From contig CAZTDP010000010.1 in the NCBI GenBank assembly GCA_964612565.1, forward strand, positions 1 to 24,384: a stretch of DNA of 24,384 nt. The letters run 5' to 3'. Each line of letters opens with the position of its first letter. The first letter of the stretch is position 1. The position numbers and the translations under genes were made by a program. Source of the DNA: CAZTDP01 sp964612565. GTDB lineage: Bacteria; Patescibacteriota; WWE3; UBA101185; UBA10185. The notes under the pieces were generated by a model. That model made no database searches, had not been told where the DNA came from, and was given only the letters and a program-made list of their open reading frames with translations. Below, piece by piece: positions 8,424 through 16,811 of this stretch.

Positions 8424-9154
8424 CTTTGTTTAGAATATTTAACTTTTAGTTCTTCTTCCGATTTATTGCCGGCTGTATCGGTTGCTTCGACTTTAATAGT
8501 AACGTTCCCCTCGCTAACACTCATAGTGTATTCAAATGTTAGATCGGGTTTTAAGACAACCATACCTTCGTTAATTTTTATTGTAGCTTTTTCATCAACT
8601 TTCCCAACCACAGTAATTCTTTTATCCAGATTTTTGACGGTTTCGCCGTCCTTGGGCGATTCTATTTCTAACTTTGGCGCTTGAGTATCGACTGTAACTA
8701 CGTAGGTTGCACTTGGATCACTTTCAACTGTACCTTCAATTGACCTGGCAAAAATTGTATTTTTACCGCTAATTAACTGAACATCGGAAAAGTTAAATAA
8801 ACCGTCGGAACCCACTGTAGTTTGCGCGGCTTCCGGCCCATTAACAAAAAGTTTGATCGTAGTTCCCACATTGGCGTACCCGGTTATACTTATTTTGTTT
8901 TCTTTTGAGGCTTCGGGCATATTTGTTAAAACAGGAGGGTTTGTTTTAATATTTACTTTGTCTTCAGTTTTATTTCTATTTACTGAAAGAAGTCCAAAAA
9001 AAGATCCAAAAGCCGGAGCAAAAACAAAAAACGCCAAAACTATAAATACCATTACTCCGGTTATTCCCAAAAGAGTGTATATGAAGCGCTTTGATAGCTC
9101 TTCTTCGGTTTCGTTTGTTTTTTTGTTCTTGTAAGATCTATATGTTTGTTTCAC
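8420..9154 (-). CDS. Membrane-anchored protein with two bacterial Ig-like domains
   Basis: A 244-residue protein. A charged cytoplasmic head (1-23) precedes one membrane segment (about 24-52). Outside are two beta-sandwich repeats at about 73-150 and 153-240. The second holds the ESPKDGETV and ATDTAGN landmarks of Ig-like/glucodextranase-B domains. Such domains usually bind or space other envelope parts; no catalytic motif is seen. Its GTG start overlaps the galU stop as GTGA, so it is translated after galU in one operon. The stop overlaps that of the Wzy-like gene tail to tail by four bases. It may be an anchor or scaffold for surface glycan or protein (inference). Confidence 0.75.
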   Translation of the reverse strand: MKQTYRSYKNKKTNETEEELSKRFIYTLLGITGVMVFIVLAFFVFAPAFGSFFGLLSVNRNKTEDKVNIKTNPPVLTNMPEASKENKISITGYANVGTTIKLFVNGPEAAQTTVGSDGLFNFSDVQLISGKNTIFARSIEGTVESDPSATYVVTVDTQAPKLEIESPKDGETVKNLDKRITVVGKVDEKATIKINEGMVVLKPDLTFEYTMSVSEGNVTIKVEATDTAGNKSEEELKVKYSKQS

Positions 9155-10044
9155 GCAATTATCTCTTTATTAATAAATTCTAAAAGCTCGTCCTTAAGAT
9201 CGTTTCTTTTCATAGCAAATTTTAGGGTTGTTTTTATGTATCGTAAAGGATCTCCGGTTGTCAGCCACTCGCCATTAATTGGCTGCGCTATAACATTTTT
9301 ACCTTGAGCGGCAAGACTGTTGAGAATATCAATCAGCCAGAGCTCCCCATCTTTGCCGGTTGGTGTATTTAATGCTGCTTCAATAACGTCATACGTAAAC
9401 ACAAATCGTCCAAACTGAACTTTATTCGAAGGAGCTTCTTCTTTAAGAAGTTTTTCAAAACCTTTTTCCATTAAATACGGAAATTCAGGATTTTCTTTGT
9501 ATTTAATTGTGGCGTAGCGATTAACTTCTTCCCAAGGAACTTCTTGAACTGCCAACACGGCCGAGGGTTTGTATTTTTGGTAAACATCTATTAGTTGTTT
9601 TGTAACAGGCACGTCAGATAGGGTAAGATCGTCGCCGAACATATAAACAAAAGCTTCGTTGTCATCAATAAGATCTTTTACAGTAATTAAAGGCGAGCCG
9701 TTACCGTAAGGTAAGTGACTTTTTTGACGCGCATATACAAAGTTTGCCATTTGCGGAATATTTTGAATCATTTCCAAATACTTAAGTTTCCCATTTTTTT
9801 CTAACGAGTATTCAAGTTCAGATCGATTGTCAAAGTAATCCTCCATAATATGATTACCTGCTCGTGTTACCAAGATAATTTCTTCAATACCTGAATTAAC
9901 AGCTTCTTCTACAAGATAGTGGACAATAGGCTTGTCGATTATTGGGAGCATTTCTTTTGGTTGATTTTTAGTGGCGGGTAAAAAACGAGTTCCTTGGCCG
10001 GCAGCAGCGATGACCGCCTTTTTAATTTTTGTGTATTCTTTCAT
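9151..10044 (-). CDS. galU: UTP-glucose-1-phosphate uridylyltransferase
   Basis: A 297-residue protein of usual GalU length. The nucleotide-binding loop AAGQGTRFLPATKNQPKEML at about 14-33 is close to the family consensus, and YMFGDDL, VPWEEVNRYA and GELWLIDIL match later family motifs. It makes UDP-glucose from UTP and glucose-1-phosphate in the cytoplasm, the sugar donor for the glycan machinery encoded alongside. The ATG at 10044 has GGAGG upstream (10058-10062), but 13 bases away, longer than usual. It is the first gene of a two-gene unit with the Ig-domain protein. Confidence 0.95.
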   Translation of the reverse strand: MKEYTKIKKAVIAAAGQGTRFLPATKNQPKEMLPIIDKPIVHYLVEEAVNSGIEEIILVTRAGNHIMEDYFDNRSELEYSLEKNGKLKYLEMIQNIPQMANFVYARQKSHLPYGNGSPLITVKDLIDDNEAFVYMFGDDLTLSDVPVTKQLIDVYQKYKPSAVLAVQEVPWEEVNRYATIKYKENPEFPYLMEKGFEKLLKEEAPSNKVQFGRFVFTYDVIEAALNTPTGKDGELWLIDILNSLAAQGKNVIAQPINGEWLTTGDPLRYIKTTLKFAMKRNDLKDELLEFINKEIIA

Positions 10045-10140
10045 AATTTAAATTAAACCTCCAAGTTATAGCAACGATGCTAAAGGTGTATCTATTTTAT
10101 CATATATTGACGTTGTGCGACTGTTAGTGCGTCGGAGCAT

Positions 10141-10183
10141 AAAAAACGGGCACATATCTTTTGGGATTAAAAGATATGTGCCC
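10141..10183 (-). terminator. Rho-independent terminator of the small membrane-protein gene
   Basis: A perfect 15-base-pair inverted repeat (10148-10162 with 10169-10183, 6-base loop) is followed on the minus strand by G and six T residues. It lies 15 bases past the stop of the 69-residue gene and upstream of the galU promoter region. It is the clearest intrinsic terminator in the window. Confidence 0.9.
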
Positions 10184-10197
10184 TGGATGAGGCGAAC

Positions 10198-10407
10198 TTA
10201 ACGATACCGCGTTGGGTGAGCCATTTTCAAACTTTCTTTTTCGCTTTTGTCTTTTCGGAAGAGCGAAAAAAAGCTGAGTAAGGCGACAGCCACGAAGAAG
10301 AAAAAGAGTCCGAGGGCCAGCACCCCTTGATAGGTGTCAACGAGCTGCCACGCCCGGCGTGCGCAAAAAACGCACACAACAACAGCAAGAATTTTTATTG
10401 CTCCCAT
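10198..10407 (-). CDS. Small two-TM membrane protein, unknown function
   Basis: A 69-residue protein with two hydrophobic segments (about 3-16 and 27-48) and a charged tail with RKDKSEKESLK. I chose ATG 10407 over the in-frame ATG at 10419 because a strong Shine-Dalgarno GGAGGGG (10411-10417) lies between them, 3-5 bases before the second ATG. It has its own TTGCAT-N17-TACAAT promoter and a strong terminator. It uses more G+C-rich codons (GTGCTGGCC, CGCCGG) than its AT-rich neighbours, which may mean transfer or high expression. No family is recognised. With such complete signals it is probably a real, well-expressed gene. Confidence 0.68.
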   Translation of the reverse strand: MGAIKILAVVVCVFCARRAWQLVDTYQGVLALGLFFFFVAVALLSFFSLFRKDKSEKESLKMAHPTRYR

Positions 10408-10447
10408 TATCCCCTCCATGATTTTTTATCCGATTTGATATGGTGTA

Positions 10448-10476
10448 ATTGTACCTCAAAAACCCATGCTATGCAA
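10448..10476 (-). promoter_or_regulatory. Sigma70-type promoter of the small membrane-protein gene
   Basis: On the minus strand TTGCAT (10471-10476), a 17-base spacer and TACAAT (10448-10453) match the consensus well. Transcription would start near 10441, leaving a leader of about 34 bases with the GGAGGGG ribosome site. Confidence 0.75.
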
Positions 10477-10527
10477 ACTATAGGGTACGGAATTGAAAGA
10501 TTAAATTTAGCTTAAAATGTGATTTCG

Positions 10528-10766
10528 TGGAGCCAGAGGTGGGAAAATCAGCATGTCGATCCATTTAAGTTATAGTTCGCTGGCTCTCTATAACATCAAA
10601 AGTCGAACCCACAACCTGATGTTTGAAATATTTTGTCTGGAGCCAGCAGTCGGATTTGAACCGACGACCTGACGCTTACGATGCGCCTGCTCTACCAACT
10701 GAGCTATGCTGGCAAAATATTTTATGCTAATTCGATACACCTGCTCTACCATTGAGCCACTCTGGC
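10528..10766 (-). tRNA. Interrupted tRNA-like gene enclosing tRNA-Thr
   Basis: Read on the minus strand, two separated halves make a full cloverleaf. The acceptor is GCCAGAG (10766-10760) with CTCTGGC (10538-10532), discriminator T and CCA (10530-10528). The D arm is GCTC/GAGC, the anticodon stem GGTGT (10741-10737) with ACATC (10622-10618), the variable loop AGGTT, and the T stem GTGGG (10612-10608) with CCCAC (10543-10539) around TTCGACT. Every stem pairs. The anticodon loop (10623-10736) holds 114 bases including the complete tRNA-Thr gene. The T arm holds 57 extra bases (10544-10600) between loop and 3' stem. The anticodon cannot be assigned. A TATAAT lies 10 bases upstream of the 5' end. 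It is either a working interrupted tRNA or a recently broken pseudogene. Confidence 0.55.
10638..10713 (-). tRNA. tRNA-Thr(CGT)
   Basis: A complete 76-base tRNA on the minus strand: acceptor GCCAGCA/TGCTGGC, D arm with AGTTGGTA, anticodon stem GGCGC/GCGTC around ATCGTAA (anticodon CGT, codon ACG), a 5-base variable loop, T stem and TTCAAAT loop, discriminator T and encoded CCA. It is flanked by AAAATATTTT (10714-10723) and AAAATATTT (minus strand of 10626-10634). These are both a direct repeat and a 9-base-pair helix closing over the tRNA. The gene sits inside the anticodon loop of another tRNA-like gene. Confidence 0.96.
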
Positions 10767-10776
10767 TTACTTGGGA

Positions 10777-10782
10777 ATTATA
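10777..10782 (-). promoter_or_regulatory. -10 box of the tRNA locus
   Basis: A perfect TATAAT on the minus strand ends 10 bases before the first acceptor base of the interrupted tRNA-like gene. A weak GTGCAA-type -35 lies about 18 bases upstream (10801-10806). Transcription would start a few bases before the outer tRNA and run through the inner tRNA-Thr. Confidence 0.55.
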
Positions 10783-10807
10783 CATCGAGTAGGGTATAAC
10801 TTGCACG

Positions 10808-13800
10808 TTAATATTTGTGAGACAGCGCTCTTAATCTAATTGGCACCGCAACTTTACCGTAGCTTGCGTTTACTTCAATTATTTCCGATTCGGCTAGAAC
10901 TTCGGGGATACTATTATTTAACCTCTCAACCTTAACTTGATATGTTCCTTTGCCGACTAAAAAGTTGTATCTTCCCCATTTATCTGTTACTGCCTTGTTT
11001 CCTGCTAAATTTGGAAATTTAGGATTGACCAAGTGCACGATTGCTCCGGCTTTGGGGTTGCCGTCGGATCCTGTTACTGTACCCCATGCGTTGTATCTAT
11101 CGTAAAGTACTCTGTAAATTGCGTAGAGTGTAAAGACAGCGGTTACGACTGCATTCGAAAAGCTAGGGTTTAAAATTACCGCTACGTAACTCCACACAAT
11201 TCCGCAATAGTAAGCGACTCTTGTTAGTAAAGTCCAAAGTGGATTTGGGCCTTTAATTCCCATTCTTACTTTTTCTAGTTGGTTCCAATCGGGGCTAAGC
11301 ATATCCATTGGGATATTGTATCTAACTGTATCTTTGTCGGTTACTGTAATTGTTTCTGTTACAAGAATGTTATCGTAAATCATTTCGTCAGCTTGGGATC
11401 TTACTATCGCCGACGGAAATGCATAATCCGTCTTTGATGCCCGTAATTTATACAATCCTGGCTCGACGATAAAATCATATCTGCCGTACATGTCTGATAC
11501 AACTTGATGAGTCTTCCCGTCTTGTCCGGTTAAGGTTATAACGACGGGATCTAAAGGCTGCTTTGTCTTACTGTCATATACAACGCCCCACGGCTTTCGC
11601 TTCTTTTTTAAAAACCCTACCGAAAAGTATTTTAATTTAAATGCTTTAGGACTTGTGAAAAAATTGGCTACCGCCAACATTACTGTATTACTCAACGCCA
11701 TGGCAAGCGACAAAGCAGCAACTTTATTTGTTTGTGCTGCATTTGTAAATATCGAAAGTACTTGGTTGTCTGTAATACTAATACTCGGCATGTTCACTTT
11801 ACCGTTTTCTAGATCTAGTATCGGACGTAGCGGAGCCTCAGGTGTGGATTGGCTGCTGTCTGTAGGTTCTTGTTTTATGGGTTCGAGCTCGCCGTATAGG
11901 TTAGACTGATTCAAACTGTTAGTACGTGCCGAAATAATATCGGACCACGCTCCTTTTTTACAATCGTTTTTTGCACGTAATTTTAAATAATATTTTGTGT
12001 CGGGTTTTAAATTTTCAATTGTGTATGTACCGTCCTGGTAAGAATAAATATCTTTTGATAAATAAAAGAACTCTGTGCTTTCTCCGACTTGAATATTGTA
12101 TGAATTCATCGGGGGATTGTCGGGGTTAAAATAAATTTTTAACTTGTCGGTTCCAATGGGTTCTATTCTGTAAATTGTTGGTTTTCCTGAAGGTGCTGTT
12201 TTTGAACACGAGTTATCATCTGATTCCTCAGTGTTGTCGTCTGTGTGCTGACTGTTTACACCCGGAGCAGCAATATAAGAAACTTTTACGTAGTCTATAA
12301 GAGGCGTGGACCCTTTAGTCATGGTGATTCTAAGTTTTAGTTTGTAGTCTGATTCCGTAAAATTAACGGTTTGTCCAAGTGTAATCGGGTACCAAGTAAC
12401 ACCCGCGTCGTTAGAAACATCGTAAGATACAAGATCAGAAAGTTCTGCGTCCGAGCCTTCGCTTACGGTTCCAATGACTTGGTCCAGTGTTATGTGACTA
12501 ACCTCCAGGAGTCCGTCGGGGGTTACAGGCAACAGTTCCACCACGTTGCTGTCCTCAAAGTCACGCGTTAGCGTAATGCCTAAAATTCCTATGCCGGGTG
12601 CTGTTGTGTATACAGAACCCCTATTCGGATATGCAAACGATACATTTCCCCCCGCTCTGCTCTCAATTCCGGGTATTTGGTATAAGTAGTAGTTGTCGTC
12701 AAGGGCGTCGTCGTAAGTTGAGTTGTATTCAAGAACCCTTAGGTGTCCTTGTCTTGTCATAAATGCTACTTCGTCTCCAACGGCATCGGGTCCCTCAACC
12801 CATACTAGTTGACCGATTTGCTCGTTATCTATATCGGCGGTGCCTATGACTCTTACAAAAGTATCGTCATCCGGCTGAATAGTGCCGTTTGTATCAAGTC
12901 GCGTGATGCCTCTGTCCCCTCCCATCCAAATCCAGCCGTTAGGATCTTTTTGCATAGAAAATACGGCGCGGTCGGCTGTGAATGTCCCGTGGTCGGCACA
13001 AATGTATCCCGACTCATCGGACGGGTTTCCGCCATCGGAACAAACATAAGTTCGATAGTTATAACTCGACAGTACTAGCAGATTATTATCTTGGTCAAAA
13101 AGCGCCGATGTAATATCCGAAGTTATGCCTGACTGCAAAATTCCGTCATCACTTGACCACAAAGTAAAGGTGTCGTCCGTAACATCCATAATAGTATTGT
13201 TGGTGTCCACCCTAATTATATAGTCGTCTCCGCTTGCGCTGGTTAGTGTGCCGAATATTGCTAAACCGTCGTTTCTTGTGTCGATCCCAAAAGTTGTAAA
13301 ACGTGAGTACAGCTTACTTGTATCTGTTGAATATATGATGGAGCCCGCAGATTCATAGTTTAACGGACTCACGTCGTCTGAGATTACCTTGGGCGTGTTA
13401 TTTATATCGTATATCATTGTTGCACCGCCCTCGAGATTTAAGACTAAATATGTTTTTAACCCACTGGTAAACTCGGTAATTTTAGAAACAATCGTTGTTT
13501 TGGAAAGTAGTCTATCGTATTGTGTAAGCGTGTTGTCTGATAAGTCGAAGTAACCAAAACTTCCGTCGTTGAGCGCTATCCATAAATTTCCGTCTGCCGA
13601 AGGATAAGTTCCGAGATCGGTATCTCCGAATTGGGTTCCAAACTGATCGTTGTTTGTAAACAATAATGTGTCGGTCGAAAAGTCGATATTTTCCTTTATT
13701 CTAATTTTTCCATTTCCCCAAACTCCGTTTGAAAACAATGTATCTTCCATATCGTGGTCGTCAAAGGTTTCTTCTTGAACGATGCTGGATGTTGTTAAGT

Positions 13801-16606
13801 TGCTTGGAGGCGCAACAATTGTGAAAGTGTGACTAACATTTCCATAGTTGGCATTTGTTGCGCGAGTAGATGTGCTATTGCCGGATGTATCTTCGGCCTC
13901 GATTACAACTGTGTGTTCTCCTACCGTTAGCGCGCTGAGCGAAATATAAAACCTCTCTAAAGCTGAGTCTAAGGAATTATCTGCAACAGTTGCGTTTTCG
14001 TAGTTACTGCCGTCAATACTGTATTTTATCTCGGCAATGTTAGAAGCGGTTTCCCCTTGATTTTGTACCACATAATCTTTAACGTACCCAACAAGTACAG
14101 GCTGCCTGTCTGTAGTTGGATTTGGAATTATTTCTTGCGCGTAAATTGAAGGGGGTGTGGTGTCTCTTACTTCCACTTTAAATCTGTAGTAAGGCATTGC
14201 CGAAGTGGTAGAAACAATAAAATAAGTTGACCACCCAACGTTTGTATATTGGCTTTTTAAATCATTGTTGTCGGTAGCCCTCATATATAAATACCACTCT
14301 CCGTCTGCTAGCGCGGCAGGCGTGATACTAAGCGTTTCTGTCGTGCCTCCCCAGCTTCCGTCGCTTGGGGACTCTGCAGAAATCCAAGAAAGAGAATCCA
14401 AATCATCATTCTCGGCGCTATCAGAAAAGAGGTACTCAAAACTTTTTATTCCTGTTTCATCGGTTATAGATACGTTAAAAGTTGGGGTGCTTGTTGCGAC
14501 TCGTTCTTTATTAGTTAGTGGGGTAACTGTAATTTGTGGAGTTTCTACATCTGACGAATTAAAAATAAATATATCGTCGATTTCTCCAATAAATCTATTA
14601 CTGTTAGAAGCATCTCCGCCTATTTGAATAGGATCGTCGGAAACTTCTAATTCTTCGGCAGTAAGATCGTAATAAGTTTGAATAGGAGTGCCGTCATTTA
14701 CTCTTATAACAATTCCTTTAGACTTGTTGCTCCAAGACATATATATTTCGTTCCACTCGTCTGCAACCAGCTCGTTGTTAGTTTCCGTTTCATACCCGGG
14801 CATAAGATATTCGTCAGGAAGATAATAGAAGGAAGAAAACAAGTGTAGGTTATCCCGTATTCCAAGTTCCCAGCTTGTATCGGACCCATCGGAAAAAGTC
14901 TTTTTTAGTAGAGGGTAGTTTAAGCCTGAATCAAGCATGCTTGATGATGGTTTTACTCTGAGTTTAATAGTGTATTGACCGTCGGATTCATTAAAGCTTA
15001 GTTCTCCCAAGGCATCGTTAAGTGTGTACTGACCTTCGCCTCCGAGACTTGCCGTGGTCATTCCCTCAGGACCTGTGCCGGACGATACTGTTCCTACCGC
15101 ATCAACGCTATAGTTATTTGTAAAATCTAAAGGTGCTTCAGGGTCTCCAAAATTTACCCACGCGCGCAGGGTTTCATCGGAGTCATTAAAAATTTTGAGT
15201 TTCGCAAAATTTTCAGGAAGAGTTGTGCTTAATTCAGCGTCTATCGCCTCAAATTCAGCAATGTACATTTTTTTGTCGTTAGGTACCGAAACGGTACACG
15301 TAAAACTTTCAACTGTTTCGTCGTAAGCTCCATCATCGGCTGAACAACTTTCTCCGGACCAATCGGAGTAGGTGTCAAATTTGGTGTCGTGCAGTCTAAA
15401 AGACATTCCATCGATCACACTCGCGCTACCGGATCCGGATGTTAAGGTTCCGGTTACTGTGATATCGCCGCTTGTTGTGATGTTATCGCTGTCAGTTAAA
15501 ACTATTGTTGGCGCGGCCGGCTCCTCGGTATAACCTGTTACCCCGTAATATATTTTGACTTCGTCAATGGCTGTGTCTAATGAAGGTATGGTTGAGTTGC
15601 CATAAAAAATATTATTAATTTCAAAAAGTTCTGAGTAGTTGGACCTTATAATATTTTCGCCTTCGGGAACGTTTTTACTCCCAACCAACTCGCCGTTTAA
15701 ATATGCTGAAATTTCGCCGGTAGACGCGTCGTATGAGCAGGCTATTAAATTCCAAGCGTCGCCGGTTAAGACGACGGCAGGGTCAAGAGAAGAAGTGTTT
15801 AGTTCTGTAGAAACATTATTTGTTGAAACAATTGCGCACCTAATGCCGCCCCCGGTGTCCGTACCCATGTACCAATTTTCATATTCTGTATCGTCGCTGT
15901 AGTTATAAATTGTTTCTCCCGCAATAAAAGACTCAGAATCAAACGCAGTTCTTTTTACATATGCTTCAACCATAAATTTACTATCCGCTTGATCAAACGC
16001 AAACTGTCCGCTGTAGTCATTTGTATGGAGACTCGAACCTCCCAAAAAGTTTAGTGCACCATCGGTATTACCGGTTATTTCAGTAATATCTGACTCGTTG
16101 TGAAATTCTAACGTGCTCATTACTTGTTGTGCGTCCGTAATGCCCGTTGTGAGATCATTGAATGTCCAGTGAGAAAAGAGGCCGGATGAGTTCGCATATC
16201 TTTCGACCGAATAAGTAATTGGATCGGACTCGTTGTTTGAGGAGTCTACGGATTTTATTGATACGCTAATTGTTTCTCCTGCAGCTAAATCAGTAAGTAT
16301 ACATTTATAGTAAACATCGGTGCCTCCAAATTCTGTTGTCGGAAGCATGGGTTGACAAGATTCCCAAGCTCCGCTGTCGATAGATATTTGTACGTCGCTC
16401 ACAGCTGTTTCGTCGCCTGCTGTACCCAATAAGCCTAAAGTATTCTTATATGTTTTAAAGGTGCCGTCTGTGTAGCTCTTTGAATCAAGGGAAACCCAAG
16501 GTGCTTCTAAATCTTCGGCTAAAACGTTTGTGGCTGATAGTATAAGAGTGGCTGTGAAAGCAACAATGCTTATTGCAGGTTTTAACTTTTTTAAGCCTAG
16601 TTGCAT
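10808..16606 (-). CDS. Giant multi-domain surface protein (LamG, Ig, propeller, FN3, carboxypeptidase-regulatory)
   Basis: A 1932-residue protein. The signal peptide (1-30) ends in VLAED. It is followed by an Ig-like domain (30-130), LamG/ConA-like domain 1 (about 141-356), a linker sandwich, LamG 2 (about 486-680), Ig-like repeats (690-930) and a beta-propeller-like region (about 938-1365) with DGNLWIALNDG- and GWIWMGGDRGI-type repeats. Next come an FN3 domain (about 1472-1559), a proline-rich linker, a membrane segment (about 1629-1655), carboxypeptidase-regulatory-like domain 1 (1672-1745), a TM pair (about 1789-1832) and a second such domain to the end. The bulk should be outside the cell for adhesion or sugar binding. 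No catalytic motif is evident. The ATG at 16606 is 7 bases after the -10 box, so translation is probably leaderless. Confidence 0.82.
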   Translation of the reverse strand: MQLGLKKLKPAISIVAFTATLILSATNVLAEDLEAPWVSLDSKSYTDGTFKTYKNTLGLLGTAGDETAVSDVQISIDSGAWESCQPMLPTTEFGGTDVYYKCILTDLAAGETISVSIKSVDSSNNESDPITYSVERYANSSGLFSHWTFNDLTTGITDAQQVMSTLEFHNESDITEITGNTDGALNFLGGSSLHTNDYSGQFAFDQADSKFMVEAYVKRTAFDSESFIAGETIYNYSDDTEYENWYMGTDTGGGIRCAIVSTNNVSTELNTSSLDPAVVLTGDAWNLIACSYDASTGEISAYLNGELVGSKNVPEGENIIRSNYSELFEINNIFYGNSTIPSLDTAIDEVKIYYGVTGYTEEPAAPTIVLTDSDNITTSGDITVTGTLTSGSGSASVIDGMSFRLHDTKFDTYSDWSGESCSADDGAYDETVESFTCTVSVPNDKKMYIAEFEAIDAELSTTLPENFAKLKIFNDSDETLRAWVNFGDPEAPLDFTNNYSVDAVGTVSSGTGPEGMTTASLGGEGQYTLNDALGELSFNESDGQYTIKLRVKPSSSMLDSGLNYPLLKKTFSDGSDTSWELGIRDNLHLFSSFYYLPDEYLMPGYETETNNELVADEWNEIYMSWSNKSKGIVIRVNDGTPIQTYYDLTAEELEVSDDPIQIGGDASNSNRFIGEIDDIFIFNSSDVETPQITVTPLTNKERVATSTPTFNVSITDETGIKSFEYLFSDSAENDDLDSLSWISAESPSDGSWGGTTETLSITPAALADGEWYLYMRATDNNDLKSQYTNVGWSTYFIVSTTSAMPYYRFKVEVRDTTPPSIYAQEIIPNPTTDRQPVLVGYVKDYVVQNQGETASNIAEIKYSIDGSNYENATVADNSLDSALERFYISLSALTVGEHTVVIEAEDTSGNSTSTRATNANYGNVSHTFTIVAPPSNLTTSSIVQEETFDDHDMEDTLFSNGVWGNGKIRIKENIDFSTDTLLFTNNDQFGTQFGDTDLGTYPSADGNLWIALNDGSFGYFDLSDNTLTQYDRLLSKTTIVSKITEFTSGLKTYLVLNLEGGATMIYDINNTPKVISDDVSPLNYESAGSIIYSTDTSKLYSRFTTFGIDTRNDGLAIFGTLTSASGDDYIIRVDTNNTIMDVTDDTFTLWSSDDGILQSGITSDITSALFDQDNNLLVLSSYNYRTYVCSDGGNPSDESGYICADHGTFTADRAVFSMQKDPNGWIWMGGDRGITRLDTNGTIQPDDDTFVRVIGTADIDNEQIGQLVWVEGPDAVGDEVAFMTRQGHLRVLEYNSTYDDALDDNYYLYQIPGIESRAGGNVSFAYPNRGSVYTTAPGIGILGITLTRDFEDSNVVELLPVTPDGLLEVSHITLDQVIGTVSEGSDAELSDLVSYDVSNDAGVTWYPITLGQTVNFTESDYKLKLRITMTKGSTPLIDYVKVSYIAAPGVNSQHTDDNTEESDDNSCSKTAPSGKPTIYRIEPIGTDKLKIYFNPDNPPMNSYNIQVGESTEFFYLSKDIYSYQDGTYTIENLKPDTKYYLKLRAKNDCKKGAWSDIISARTNSLNQSNLYGELEPIKQEPTDSSQSTPEAPLRPILDLENGKVNMPSISITDNQVLSIFTNAAQTNKVAALSLAMALSNTVMLAVANFFTSPKAFKLKYFSVGFLKKKRKPWGVVYDSKTKQPLDPVVITLTGQDGKTHQVVSDMYGRYDFIVEPGLYKLRASKTDYAFPSAIVRSQADEMIYDNILVTETITVTDKDTVRYNIPMDMLSPDWNQLEKVRMGIKGPNPLWTLLTRVAYYCGIVWSYVAVILNPSFSNAVVTAVFTLYAIYRVLYDRYNAWGTVTGSDGNPKAGAIVHLVNPKFPNLAGNKAVTDKWGRYNFLVGKGTYQVKVERLNNSIPEVLAESEIIEVNASYGKVAVPIRLRALSHKY

Positions 16607-16613
16607 GGCTTTT

Positions 16614-16642
16614 ATTCTGATTCTTAATTCAAATTAAGTCAA
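16614..16642 (-). promoter_or_regulatory. Promoter with spacer palindrome, giant surface protein gene
   Basis: On the minus strand TTGACT (16637-16642), a 17-base spacer and CAGAAT (16614-16619) lie 7 bases before the ATG. A palindrome CTTAATT-CA-AATTAAG (16623-16638) fills the spacer and is a candidate operator. Confidence 0.6.
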
Positions 16643-16799
16643 GGGTTCTGGGCGTGGTTGTAATATTGGAACCTATCTATATTTACGAACATTGTACAGT
16701 TGTTTGATAATAAAATCTTTTAATAAAGTAGCATATCAGACGTTTCGTCAAGTGGGTTATTTAAGTTCCTTACAGTTAAATTTTTTTGACGGCCGCATG

Positions 16800-16805
16800 T
16801 ATAAT
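16800..16805 (+). promoter_or_regulatory. -10 box of the ABC-F gene
   Basis: A perfect TATAAT ends 6 bases before ATG 16812, so the mRNA should begin at or next to the start codon. The upstream TTGACG at 16786 is only 8 bases away and is not a usable -35. Confidence 0.55.
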
Positions 16806-16811
16806 CCAAGG

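Noticed and set aside
10327..10515. A plus-strand ORF across the small membrane-protein gene
   Set aside because: It is antisense to the minus-strand gene that has a promoter, Shine-Dalgarno and terminator, and it has no signals of its own.
10528..10766. Group I intron explaining the interrupted tRNA
   Set aside because: The T-arm insert is 57 bases, too small for a group I core, and the anticodon-loop insert is mostly tRNA-Thr.
16786..16805. TTGACG followed by TATAAT as a full promoter for the ABC-F gene
   Set aside because: Only 8 bases separate the two boxes, far from the usual 16-18, so I kept only the TATAAT as a -10 box.
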